A stretch of DNA of 64,000 nucleotides. Origin: GCA-2728135 sp002728135 (GTDB lineage Bacteria > Pseudomonadota > Alphaproteobacteria > UBA828). Shown here piece after piece: positions 56,521 to 64,000 of this stretch. The translations under genes were made by a program, and so were the position numbers. How positions within the stretch are numbered: position 1 is the stretch's first letter; every line of letters starts with the position of its first letter. The DNA is taken from the NCBI GenBank assembly GCA_963997635.1, contig CAXEND010000004.1:1-64000 (forward strand), given 5' to 3'. The notes under the pieces are model-generated. The model did no database searches and was not told the origin of the DNA. It was given only the letters and a program-made list of their open reading frames with translations.

Positions 56521-56601
56521 AATCTGGGTGAAAGCCCAATATAGCATTCTCCCAGTATCATTAGTGATTCAGTAGTTTAATAAATCGAATCGATGGGAAT
56601 T

Positions 56602-56616
56602 GTTCATAATATGAAC
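56602..56616. promoter_or_regulatory. Palindromic operator candidate 1
   Basis: GTTCATAATATGAAC: perfect 7-base arms GTTCATA/TATGAAC around one central base. Shares its arms exactly with the element at 56634. Size and symmetry fit a dimeric winged-helix repressor; the regulator encoded at 55860-56477 is the obvious candidate. Confidence 0.7.
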
Positions 56617-56633
56617 GATAATGCAACCTTTAT

Positions 56634-56648
56634 GTTCATATTATGAAC
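56634..56648. promoter_or_regulatory. Palindromic operator candidate 2
   Basis: GTTCATATTATGAAC: the same 7-base arms as the element at 56602, extended by one more pair (TG...CA). Centre-to-centre distance is 32 bases, three helical turns, so two dimers would sit on the same DNA face. Confidence 0.7.
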
Positions 56649-56927
56649 AAAAAATTAGGCAGTAAATGTGAATTAGTTATAATTTATAGATTCAGTAGGC
56701 TTTTCATGAAATGCTTTTATAACTAAAGGGTTTGTGATTAATAACAAAAGAATTTAGGAAAAACTGATGAATATTTATAGACTATGAAAATATTTAATAA
56801 ATTTATATACAATTGAATGATTTAAATTTTTATAGTTAGTTTATAGAAATCCCTGCCTAAGCTTAAATAATAAATAAAAACTCTAGATTTTGTATTTTAA
56901 GCACTAATATTTAAATTCGGAAATAAA

Positions 56928-58553
56928 ATGGTGAATATTGACAAAGCAGCAAAACTTAAAACCCTGCTAAAATCTAAAGATCTAACCTTTATTATGGAAG
57001 CTCATAACGGACTCTCCGCTAAGATTGTAGAAGAAGTTGGATTCCAAGGTATCTGGGCCTCAGGCTTATCAATGTCAACTGCATTGGGAGTTAGAGATAA
57101 TAACGAAGCATCATGGACACAGGTTCTAGAGCAGCTTGAGTTTATGGCTGATGCCACATCTATACCTATTCTTGTTGACGGAGATACAGGTTATGGAAAC
57201 TTTAACAATGTTCGCCGTTTAGTGGCAAAACTCTGTCAAAGGGATATAGCTGGAGTTTGTATTGAAGACAAATTATTTCCAAAAACTAACTCCTTCATAG
57301 GAGAAAGTCAGCCACTAGCAGAAGTAGATGAATTTTGCGGTAGAATAAAAGCTGGGAAAGATACACAGAGTAATTCAAATTTTTGCCTAGTTGCACGTGT
57401 AGAAGCATTAATCTCGGGTTGGCCTATGGAAGAAGCACATAAACGGGCAACTGCTTATGATGATGCTGGAGCAGATGCTATACTGATACATTCAAAGAAA
57501 TCTGATGCTAATGAAGTTATTGAATTTGCTTCTGCTTGGAATGGAAATGCACCATTAATAATTGTCCCAACTATGTACTATAAGACTCCTACTGAAACTT
57601 TTCGAAATACCAAAATATCAACAATAATCTGGGCAAATCATAATATGAGAGCTGCAATTTCCTCCATGCGGAGGATAAGCAAAATAATTTTTGACGAAAA
57701 ATCCTTAGTTTCAGCTGAAGAGGAGATTGTTTCTGTTAAAGATGTATTTTCTCTAATGGAGCAAAAAGAGTTAGCTGAAGCAGAAAAGAAATACTTTAAG
57801 AGCACAGAAAAAGAAATAAGAGGAATTGTTTTAGCCGCAACTCAGGGAACTAAACTAGGCCCACTTACGAATGATATTCCTAAATCTATGGTTGATGTTA
57901 GAGGAAAACCCCTCTTGGAACGCTTAACCAAAACTCTCAATGATTGTGGAATAAAGAATATTAGTGTGGTCTGCGGATTTAAAGCTGAGACCGTAAATAT
58001 TAAAAATATTAATAAGGTTGAAAACTCTGATTATTCAGATACTGGTGAGGTAACCTCATTAATCTCAGCTATTGAAAATCTCTCTGGGCCTTGCATATTA
58101 ACTTATGGAGACATTCTCTTCAGACCCTATATATTAGAGTCACTTCTCGCAGTAGATGGAGACATTGTTTGTGCTATAGACTCGATGTGGAAAAATATCG
58201 AGTTTCGTGATCCAAATAGAAATGCCGATCTCGTTAGGTGCTCTATACAATATACGGGGACGTATCTTGAAGACGATACAACCCAAATTTTAAATTTTTT
58301 ACCAAACAATAATAATTGTGATGCAGATGGTGAATTTATTGGTCTATTAAAACTTAGCGAAGTTGGCACTAAAATAATTAAATCCAAACTAGATCAAGTT
58401 AAAAATAGTAAAGAATTTAAAAGTGCCGACCTGCCATACCTCTTGCAACAACTTATAGATGAAGGTAAATGCGTTAAGGGTCATTACTTTTCAGGACACT
58501 GGCTTGATTTAGATGATGCCTTTGACCTTGCCCGAATGAGAAACATGGTCTAA
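56928..58553 (+). CDS. aepX: Phosphoenolpyruvate mutase fused to a nucleotidyltransferase
   Basis: 541 residues. Residues 1-~285: PEP mutase, with metal-binding Asp84 and Asp86 (VDGDTGYG) and the diagnostic EDKxxxKxNS motif at 113-122. It rearranges PEP to phosphonopyruvate, creating the C-P bond. Residues ~298-541: nucleotidyltransferase fold, VLAATQGTKLGPLT and KSMVDVRGKPLLERL; Thr305 replaces the first glycine of the usual GxGxR/K loop. Known fusions of this kind make CMP-aminoethylphosphonate for glycan or lipid attachment; that activity is inferred. Followed 22 bases later by the decarboxylase. Confidence 0.88.
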   Translation: MVNIDKAAKLKTLLKSKDLTFIMEAHNGLSAKIVEEVGFQGIWASGLSMSTALGVRDNNEASWTQVLEQLEFMADATSIPILVDGDTGYGNFNNVRRLVAKLCQRDIAGVCIEDKLFPKTNSFIGESQPLAEVDEFCGRIKAGKDTQSNSNFCLVARVEALISGWPMEEAHKRATAYDDAGADAILIHSKKSDANEVIEFASAWNGNAPLIIVPTMYYKTPTETFRNTKISTIIWANHNMRAAISSMRRISKIIFDEKSLVSAEEEIVSVKDVFSLMEQKELAEAEKKYFKSTEKEIRGIVLAATQGTKLGPLTNDIPKSMVDVRGKPLLERLTKTLNDCGIKNISVVCGFKAETVNIKNINKVENSDYSDTGEVTSLISAIENLSGPCILTYGDILFRPYILESLLAVDGDIVCAIDSMWKNIEFRDPNRNADLVRCSIQYTGTYLEDDTTQILNFLPNNNNCDADGEFIGLLKLSEVGTKIIKSKLDQVKNSKEFKSADLPYLLQQLIDEGKCVKGHYFSGHWLDLDDAFDLARMRNMV

Positions 58554-58575
58554 GACCAAGATATGTTCGGAGGTT

Positions 58576-59715
58576 ATGATGATTTCTGCTGATGAGTTTT
58601 TGAATCCAGCAACAGAACTTGGTTTCAATTTTTTTACTGGGGTTCCCTGCTCATTCTTAACACCAATAATTAATAAAGTAATTTCTGATAAATCCATAAA
58701 TTATTTGCCTGCAACAAGTGAAGGAGAGGCAGTTTCTATAGCTGCTGGTGCATGGCTAGCAGGAAAAAAAACAATAGTCATGTGCCAAAATTCAGGGCTA
58801 GGAAATACAGTAAACCCACTGACTTCACTTAATTATACTTTCAAAATTCCTACACTTCTTTTGGTGACTTGGCGAGGAGAACCAGGACAAAAAGATGAAC
58901 CCCAACATGAATTAATGGGAGAGATAACACCCCAGTTACTTAATACAATAAAAATACCTTTTGAGTTATTTCCAAATAAACCAGAATTAATTCCTGAAGT
59001 TCTTCTTAAAGCAACGAGTCATATGAATAAAACAGATACTCCATTTGCATTACTGATGAAGAAAGGTAGTGTAATTGATGATGGACTCAAAAACCCTTTA
59101 CCCAAGCCAAAACTTCCAAATTATAAAATAAAAACTTCTGTATATAAAATAAATCTTACAAGAGCAAAAGCACTAAGAATTAGTCTAAAATATATCCCAA
59201 AGACTACCTCGATTATTGCTACAACGGGTAAAACTGGCCGTGAGCTTTTTACCATTTTAGATCAACCTCAGAACTTTTATACTGTGGGATCCATGGGTTG
59301 TGCTAGTGCCATTGGGCTTGGTCTTTCAGTAAATACTTCCAAACCTGTGATAGTAATGGATGGTGACGGTGCTGCTCTGATGAAAATGGGAAATATTGCA
59401 ACAATAGGTCACCACAGACCAGAAAATTTCGTACATTTGTTACTCGATAATGGAGCTCACGATTCTACAGGGGGACAAAAAACTGTCTCTGAGAACGTTG
59501 ACTTTTCTGAAATTGCCAATGCATGTGGATATTCTTCGTCAAGAACCTGTTACTCTGAAAATTGTTTAAAAGATGGATTACTTTATGCATTCCAAAACAA
59601 AGGTCCACATATGATTCATGTAAAAATTCTAACTGGATCAATTGTTAATCTCGGAAGACCAACGATTAAACCAAATGACGTTGCCCGACGTTTCAGAAAA
59701 TTTGTTAATAAATAA
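58576..59715 (+). CDS. aepY: Phosphonopyruvate decarboxylase
   Basis: 379 residues, thiamine diphosphate enzyme. N-terminal FFTGVPCSFLTPIIN and TSEGEAVSIAAGAWLAG match Ppd; the ThDP site is MDGDGAALMKMG followed by LLDNGAHDSTGG. Converts phosphonopyruvate to phosphonoacetaldehyde, pulling the unfavourable mutase step forward. GGAGG six bases before the ATG; a second ATG follows immediately. No 2-aminoethylphosphonate transaminase gene is next to it. Confidence 0.92.
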   Translation: MMISADEFLNPATELGFNFFTGVPCSFLTPIINKVISDKSINYLPATSEGEAVSIAAGAWLAGKKTIVMCQNSGLGNTVNPLTSLNYTFKIPTLLLVTWRGEPGQKDEPQHELMGEITPQLLNTIKIPFELFPNKPELIPEVLLKATSHMNKTDTPFALLMKKGSVIDDGLKNPLPKPKLPNYKIKTSVYKINLTRAKALRISLKYIPKTTSIIATTGKTGRELFTILDQPQNFYTVGSMGCASAIGLGLSVNTSKPVIVMDGDGAALMKMGNIATIGHHRPENFVHLLLDNGAHDSTGGQKTVSENVDFSEIANACGYSSSRTCYSENCLKDGLLYAFQNKGPHMIHVKILTGSIVNLGRPTIKPNDVARRFRKFVNK

Positions 59716-59736
59716 TATTATCCTCTTATTTATATT

Positions 59737-60234
59737 TTAAATCGCCGTTAAGTCTTGACTTGAGACAGAAGTCCTAACGTCTCTTCCCATAAGGTTAAGC
59801 AATACTAGAGCTCTTTCCGTATCTGATTCTATATGAAATACTGCCTCAAGATTAGAAAATGGACCAGCAGTTATTATAACCTTCTCTCCTTTTACAAACT
59901 TTTTAGATTTAAGTTCAAAAATTCCATCATCACCTGCTCGACTTTTAATTCCTTCAACAACTTTATCATCTAGTTTATAGGGGCCATCTTTATCACCAAC
60001 CATATTAGAAACGCCATAAGTTGAGAATATGACACGCCAAGGTTCATCTATTATGTTTACTCGAACAAAAATATATCGAGGAAACAATGGCTTCATTACT
60101 ATCTCTTGTCTTCCAGCATGCCGGCGTTTTTTTCTATATTCAGGAAACCACACATCAAAGCCCTGACGCAAAAGGTTATCCTTTGCTCTTAGTTCTCCAT
60201 TTGCGTGTGTGTGAACAACATACCAATGTTTCAT
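59737..60234 (-). CDS. rfaH: RfaH-like transcription antiterminator (NusG paralogue)
   Basis: 165 residues. NGN domain from HWYVVHTHANGELRA to about residue 100, with MKPLFPRYIFVRV. KOW domain with GEKVIITAGPFSNLEAVF and VLLNLMGRD, which aligns closely with the E. coli RfaH tail (GDKVIITEGAF and LLLNLINKE). Arg16 and Arg23 are in register with E. coli RfaH residues near the ops-contacting surface; His20 is Asn here. RfaH binds paused polymerase at ops and suppresses termination in long surface-glycan operons. Convergent with the decarboxylase. Confidence 0.88.
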   Translation of the reverse strand: MKHWYVVHTHANGELRAKDNLLRQGFDVWFPEYRKKRRHAGRQEIVMKPLFPRYIFVRVNIIDEPWRVIFSTYGVSNMVGDKDGPYKLDDKVVEGIKSRAGDDGIFELKSKKFVKGEKVIITAGPFSNLEAVFHIESDTERALVLLNLMGRDVRTSVSSQDLTAI

Positions 60235-60337
60235 TTAAATAATTTAACATGCTCAATAAACAAAGGCTAATATCCCTACACTGGTTTAGTTAACAATAAC
60301 GCGATAAAATTATGAAAATTTATTAACGATTAGTAAT

Positions 60338-61315
60338 ATGAAACAATCTTTTCACAGAATTTTTAGCATAATGAGAAAAAAAAGAACTTTGCTATTTAGT
60401 TTGAAATTAGCAATTTCTATTCCTCTGACTTGGTGGGTGTTAAGCCGTGTAAATATTCGTGATAGTGCAGAAAAAATTGAAAATTTGGATCTAAGCTGGG
60501 GTATACCTGCATTGATATGTTTTTTATTTATTATTTTAATCGGTGGATTACGTTGGTATATATTTTATAGAGCGTTATCAAGGACTGTATCACTAGATTT
60601 TTTAATGAAAATAAATTTTTCAGCTACATTCCTAGGACAAGTACTTCCTGCAGGTATTGGTTCTGATGCAGCAAAGATTTGGTTTCTTAGTAGAAAAGAA
60701 AGAAAGTTAAGCGTTTGTATATCTAGCGTCATACTGGATAGATTAATTGGACTTGCGTCCTTGTTAATTTTAATCGCAATTTTTATTCCTATATCATTTA
60801 CTTATATATCTAATGAAGATGCTAAATATGCTATAATAATAGCATTAGTTTGTGGTGGATTAGGTTTTGTTTTTTTATTGTTTCTAGCGTGTCTCCCAAA
60901 TCTATTTAAAAATTTAAAAATTATGGCATCAATTGCAAATCATATAAATTTTGCCCGCAAAGAAGGTTTGTCAATAAAGCCAGTATTTTTCTCTTTGTTA
61001 CTTTCCTTTTTTTTACATCTCATGGCCGTTCTTGTAGTAAAGTTTCTTGCCAACAGTATAGGTTTAGAAATTGACTTTATTTTATGTCTAGCATTAATCC
61101 CCACAGTAATGTTAATTGCTACACTTCCAATATCACTTGCAGGTTGGGGGATAAGAGAAGGAGCGATGGTAACTGCTTTTAGTTATGTGGATATTATACC
61201 TAGCGAAGCACTTGCACTTTCAGTTCTTTTTGGACTCCTTACTATCATAGCAAGTACTCCTGGAGCAATTACGTGGATACTTCAGACAAAGTTGTTGAAA
61301 AGAAATGCTAACTAA
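60338..61315 (+). CDS. Lysylphosphatidylglycerol synthase TM-region / UPF0104-like membrane protein
   Basis: 325 residues with about eight membrane helices (e.g. IPALICFLFIILIGGLRWY, VILDRLIGLASLLILIAIF). The loops GQVLPAGIGSDAAKIWFL and PISLAGWGIREGAMVTAFS are the family marks. Members move or modify lipids, and some sit in glycan clusters as candidate flippases. No synthetase domain is attached. Exact role unknown. An internal ATG at 60371 is an alternative start. Confidence 0.82.
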   Translation: MKQSFHRIFSIMRKKRTLLFSLKLAISIPLTWWVLSRVNIRDSAEKIENLDLSWGIPALICFLFIILIGGLRWYIFYRALSRTVSLDFLMKINFSATFLGQVLPAGIGSDAAKIWFLSRKERKLSVCISSVILDRLIGLASLLILIAIFIPISFTYISNEDAKYAIIIALVCGGLGFVFLLFLACLPNLFKNLKIMASIANHINFARKEGLSIKPVFFSLLLSFFLHLMAVLVVKFLANSIGLEIDFILCLALIPTVMLIATLPISLAGWGIREGAMVTAFSYVDIIPSEALALSVLFGLLTIIASTPGAITWILQTKLLKRNAN

Positions 61316-61335
61316 AATTTTAAAAACAGAAAAAA

Positions 61336-62808
61336 ATGAATAGTGATATTGAAAGTTTTGCTGATCGTAAATCAGCACGAAAAAATGCAATTTGTCGGCA
61401 TTATGACAATCTTGCAATGAATCGTTCTACATGGATTAAAAAAAATAGTTTTTTTCATAAAGAGGATAGTGTTTATCATCAATTTCTCATACCAAAAGGA
61501 GCAAAAATCCTTGATCTAGGATGTGGAACTGGGCAACTACTTGCAAGTCTTAATCCCTCTTATGGTGTAGGTATAGATATTTCACAACGTATGATTGACG
61601 TAGCAAAAAATAACTACAAAGGTGATACACATACAAACCTAAATTTTATTGTGGGTGATGTGGAAGACCCCAATGTCATAAGTTCACTTGATAATCATTT
61701 CGATGTTATAATTTTATCAGACACTATAGGTCTTTTGAACGATGTACAGAATTTTCTTAGCTCGCTTCACAAACTATGTCACCCAGACACTAGAATAATC
61801 GTTTCATATTTTTCATGGCTATGGACTCCTGTTCTTCAAATTGCAGAACATTCTGGCCTAAAAATGAAACAAATGCCTCTTAATAAATTATCCACAACTG
61901 ATATCGAAAACATACTAAAACTAAGTGATTTTGACATCATTCGCCGTGATTGGAGACAACTGCTACCAAAGAAAAGCTTTGGTCTTGGAAGTTTAGTTAA
62001 TAAATATATAGCCACATTACCATTAATACGAAAACTGTGTGTTCGCAACTTCGTAGTTGCCCGGTCATTAAACAAAATCAATAAAGATATTTCTTCTGTA
62101 AGTATAATTATTCCATGCCGCAATGAAAAAGGTAATATAAAACCGGCCATAAAACGACTACCAAAATTTAGCCCTAAAATGGAAATAATTTTCGTCGAGG
62201 GACATAGCAAAGATGATACACTTGAAGAAATTCAATTAACTATTCAAGAAAACTCTGAACTAAACATTAAATTAATTGTTCAAGATGGTGTGGGCAAAGG
62301 AGATGCAGTACATAAGGCCTTTTCTGAGGCTTCTAACGAAGTTTTAATGATTCTTGATGCTGACCTTACTGTACCTCCTGAAGATTTACCAAAGTTTTAT
62401 AATGCCATAACTTCAGGAAAAGGCGAATTTATAAATGGTACACGTTTTATATATCCTATGGAAAAAGGTGCAATGCGTTGGTTAAACATAGGTGGAAATC
62501 TGTTTTTTGCTTGGGTTTTTTCTTGGCTACTGAACCAACGATTTACCGATACGCTATGTGGAACAAAAGTGTTAACTAAAGAGCACTATGAAAAAATTGC
62601 CAATAATCGCTCTTACTTTGGTAATTTCGATCCATTTGGCGATTTTGATCTTATTTTTGGAGCAACAAAACTGAACCTCAAGGTTGTTGAAGTACCAATA
62701 AGATACGCTGAAAGAACCTATGGTACAACGCAAATATCACGATTTCGTCATGGTATATTACTTCTAAAAATGGTCATATTTGCATTCCGAAAACTCAAGG
62801 CAATTTGA
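61336..62808 (+). CDS. Methyltransferase-glycosyltransferase (GT2) fusion
   Basis: 490 residues. N-terminal SAM methyltransferase with KILDLGCGTGQLLASL (about residues 55-70) and SYGVGIDISQRMID. From about residue 254, a DPM1-like GT2: SIIIPCRNEKGNIKP, VGKGDAVHKAFSEA and the DxD in LDADLTVP. No C-terminal membrane anchor is obvious apart from a hydrophobic stretch NLFFAWVFSWLL. The two domains in one chain suggest methylation and polyprenyl-phosphate sugar synthesis are linked. Next gene overlaps by four bases. Confidence 0.82.
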   Translation: MNSDIESFADRKSARKNAICRHYDNLAMNRSTWIKKNSFFHKEDSVYHQFLIPKGAKILDLGCGTGQLLASLNPSYGVGIDISQRMIDVAKNNYKGDTHTNLNFIVGDVEDPNVISSLDNHFDVIILSDTIGLLNDVQNFLSSLHKLCHPDTRIIVSYFSWLWTPVLQIAEHSGLKMKQMPLNKLSTTDIENILKLSDFDIIRRDWRQLLPKKSFGLGSLVNKYIATLPLIRKLCVRNFVVARSLNKINKDISSVSIIIPCRNEKGNIKPAIKRLPKFSPKMEIIFVEGHSKDDTLEEIQLTIQENSELNIKLIVQDGVGKGDAVHKAFSEASNEVLMILDADLTVPPEDLPKFYNAITSGKGEFINGTRFIYPMEKGAMRWLNIGGNLFFAWVFSWLLNQRFTDTLCGTKVLTKEHYEKIANNRSYFGNFDPFGDFDLIFGATKLNLKVVEVPIRYAERTYGTTQISRFRHGILLLKMVIFAFRKLKAI

Positions 62809-63554
62809 TGTTAAGTGATATAAAACACGGTCAGAATTTGTCTAATCGTAATAACATTTGGAAAAAAAAACCTGTTTTACGTGAACTTTATAAACATTAT
62901 TATAAGAAAATCATCAATTACACTGTGGCTGGAAAAACACTTGAGATAGGTGGAGGATCAGGAGACCTCAAAAATTTTTGTGAAGAAACTATAGTTTCAG
63001 ATATTCAACTAACTCATGGTTTAGATGTTGTTTCCGATGCACAATTTTTACCATTTGCAAATTCAACATTTGACAATGTTATACTTTGTGATGTCCTGCA
63101 TCATATCGAATCACCTCCTATGTTTTTTGATGAAGCTAAACGAGTTCTAAAATCAGGGGGTAGAATAGTGTTGCTTGAACCTGTGATAACCCCCATAAGC
63201 CATCTTGTTTTGGGACTTACACACCCTGAACCTATATATATGAAACATGATCCTTTTTATAAAGGACCAGTGAACCCCAAAAAAAATCCATTTGATGCAA
63301 ATCAAGCAATACCAACATTAATTTTTTGTCGCAAAAAAGGGCTTAAGCGATTCTCTATTGAAAACCCAGATCTAAATATTATCAGTTGTAAGTTACTCTC
63401 TTTATTTGCTTATCCTTTATCTGGTGGTTTTAGAGAATGGAACTTAATTCCTAAATCTTTCATAAAACCACTATTAAGAGTTGAAAGTGTTCTCATGCCA
63501 ATCCTTGGGCCAATTATGGCTTTTCGTGTACTTATAATTATTGAGAAAAATTAA
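62805..63554 (+). CDS. Class I SAM-dependent methyltransferase
   Basis: 249 residues. TLEIGGGSGDLKNF is the SAM loop; later NVILCDVLHHIESPPMFFDEAKRVLKSGG is split here as NVILCDVLHHIE and EAKRVLKSGG, the standard motif of small-molecule methyltransferases. It overlaps the fusion gene by four bases (ATGT-type coupling, start inside the stop region). Substrate unknown, presumably a lipid- or glycan-linked sugar. Confidence 0.82.
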   Translation: MMLSDIKHGQNLSNRNNIWKKKPVLRELYKHYYKKIINYTVAGKTLEIGGGSGDLKNFCEETIVSDIQLTHGLDVVSDAQFLPFANSTFDNVILCDVLHHIESPPMFFDEAKRVLKSGGRIVLLEPVITPISHLVLGLTHPEPIYMKHDPFYKGPVNPKKNPFDANQAIPTLIFCRKKGLKRFSIENPDLNIISCKLLSLFAYPLSGGFREWNLIPKSFIKPLLRVESVLMPILGPIMAFRVLIIIEKN

Positions 63555-63597
63555 AAATTACTGTTATTGCAAATGAATTACCACCAAGAGCAAAATA

Positions 63598-63628
63598 TAG
63601 GATACCCTGAAAAATTGTTTAGGATACC
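63598..63628. repeat. 9-base direct repeat upstream of the FkbM gene
   Basis: TAGGATACC occurs at 63598-63606 and 63620-63628, 22 bases apart start to start (two helical turns), ending 21 bases before the FkbM ATG. Possibly a regulator site; short enough to be chance. Confidence 0.35.
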
Positions 63629-63649
63629 TAAAAAAAGGTTAAAACTATA

Positions 63650-64000
63650 ATGCTGACTACACAGCAAAAAATTGCTTTTGTTCGCATAGTTTCAACTCCG
63701 GTGCGATTAATTAATACTATTTTTTATAAATCACCTATTCGTGTACGAAGACGCAAAATAAATTGGTGTCTAGACCTCAACGAAGTAATTGATCTTGTAA
63801 TTTATCTGATAGGTAATTTTGAACCGAAAACGATTCGCCAATATCAGCAAACGCTAAAATCAGGTGCTATAGTTTTTGATATTGGAGCAAACATTGGTTC
63901 CCATACCTTACCTTTAGCTAAAATAGTACAACCAAATGGGATGGTTTTCGCTTTTGAACCTACATTATATGCGGTTACTAAACTAAGAAATAACGTAGAA
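63650..64000 (+). CDS. FkbM-family methyltransferase (partial, N-terminal 117 codons)
   Basis: An open frame starts at ATG 63650 and runs off the right edge. I translated it by hand. It has a basic N-terminal section (SPIRVRRRKINW), then VFDIGANIGSHTLPLAK, the SAM motif of FkbM methyltransferases, and VFAFEPTLYA immediately after. The C-terminal signature is outside the window. A second FkbM gene lies at 42559-43494. Confidence 0.82.
   Translation, partial: MLTTQQKIAFVRIVSTPVRLINTIFYKSPIRVRRRKINWCLDLNEVIDLVIYLIGNFEPKTIRQYQQTLKSGAIVFDIGANIGSHTLPLAKIVQPNGMVFAFEPTLYAVTKLRNNVE

Larger units (their letters stand above)
56562..56927. other. Non-coding regulatory region between the regulator and phosphonate genes
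   Basis: No credible gene. It holds the two 15-base palindromes (56602-56616, 56634-56648) and, at its right end, a very AT-rich leader up to the PEP mutase ATG at 56928 with GGAAA as a modest ribosome binding site. Just below 56562 an extended -10-like TGCTATATT (minus strand, 56546-56538) could start the regulator transcript shortly before the ops element; that promoter is a guess. Confidence 0.6.

Noticed and set aside
57336..57346. GCGGTAGAA on the plus strand in the PEP mutase gene as an ops site
   Set aside because: Mismatches at the conserved pyrimidine after GTAG and lies inside a coding region.

Overview
The window is an AT-rich stretch of an alphaproteobacterial chromosome. The left third has gene neighbourhoods typical of that class: hemY, mitofilin, hemD and hemC in a row beside tsaD and gpsA; an EVE-domain gene with a Rieske gene; and an SDHAF4-like (DUF1674) gene divergent from rsmB-rpe-heparinase. 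An uncultured marine, Rhodospirillales-like lineage is my guess from the low GC and surface-glycan content. It is an inference. I see no tRNA, rRNA, CRISPR, IS element or phage gene.

Layout. (1) 1-14028: core genes: haem synthesis, tRNA t6A synthesis (tsaD), glycerol-3-phosphate dehydrogenase, acetyl-CoA synthetase, rRNA methylation, ribulose-phosphate epimerase and a heparinase II/III-like gene. (2) 14041-54639: about 40 kb of surface-glycan genes, nearly all on the minus strand and mostly abutting or overlapping by 1-10 bases, so probably co-transcribed. In transcription order they cover sulfate activation (cysC, sat) with a pyruvate-kinase-like enzyme; a legionaminic-acid set (legC, legH, legI, legG, then HisF/HisH-like subunits with an N-acetyl-sugar amidotransferase, legF, ptmE-like); two uncharacterised proteins, one with a Bfd-like [2Fe-2S] motif; an ABC exporter; a pseudaminic-acid set (pseB, pseC, pseG, pseI, PseH-like GNAT, pseF, methylase) with a formyltransferase and a PIG-L deacetylase inserted; and four GT4 glycosyltransferases with two asparagine-synthase-family proteins, a carbamoyltransferase, a deacetylase and an LpxD-like acyltransferase. 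One methyltransferase (18268-19209) is inverted inside this array. (3) 54767-60234: legB on the plus strand, a winged-helix regulator, a PEP mutase/nucleotidyltransferase fusion with phosphonopyruvate decarboxylase (phosphonate synthesis), and an RfaH-type antiterminator. (4) 60338 to the end: membrane flippase-like protein, methyltransferase/GT2 fusion, methyltransferase and a partial FkbM methyltransferase.

How it works together. Two nine-carbon acidic sugars (pseudaminic- and legionaminic-type) appear to be made, activated with CMP and modified by amidino, formyl, acetyl, methyl or carbamoyl groups, alongside a phosphonate group and activated sulfate, for a surface polysaccharide or glycoprotein. 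Control looks specialised. An RfaH-like protein is encoded at 59737-60234, and a 12-base exact match to the ops element GGCGGTAGCGTG, as I recall its E. coli sequence, lies on the minus strand at 56509-56520 in the leader of the regulator gene, facing the long minus-strand array. Two identical-arm 15-base palindromes, 32 bases apart centre to centre, lie just upstream between the regulator and the phosphonate genes. These two signals are the strongest unexplained structure in the window.
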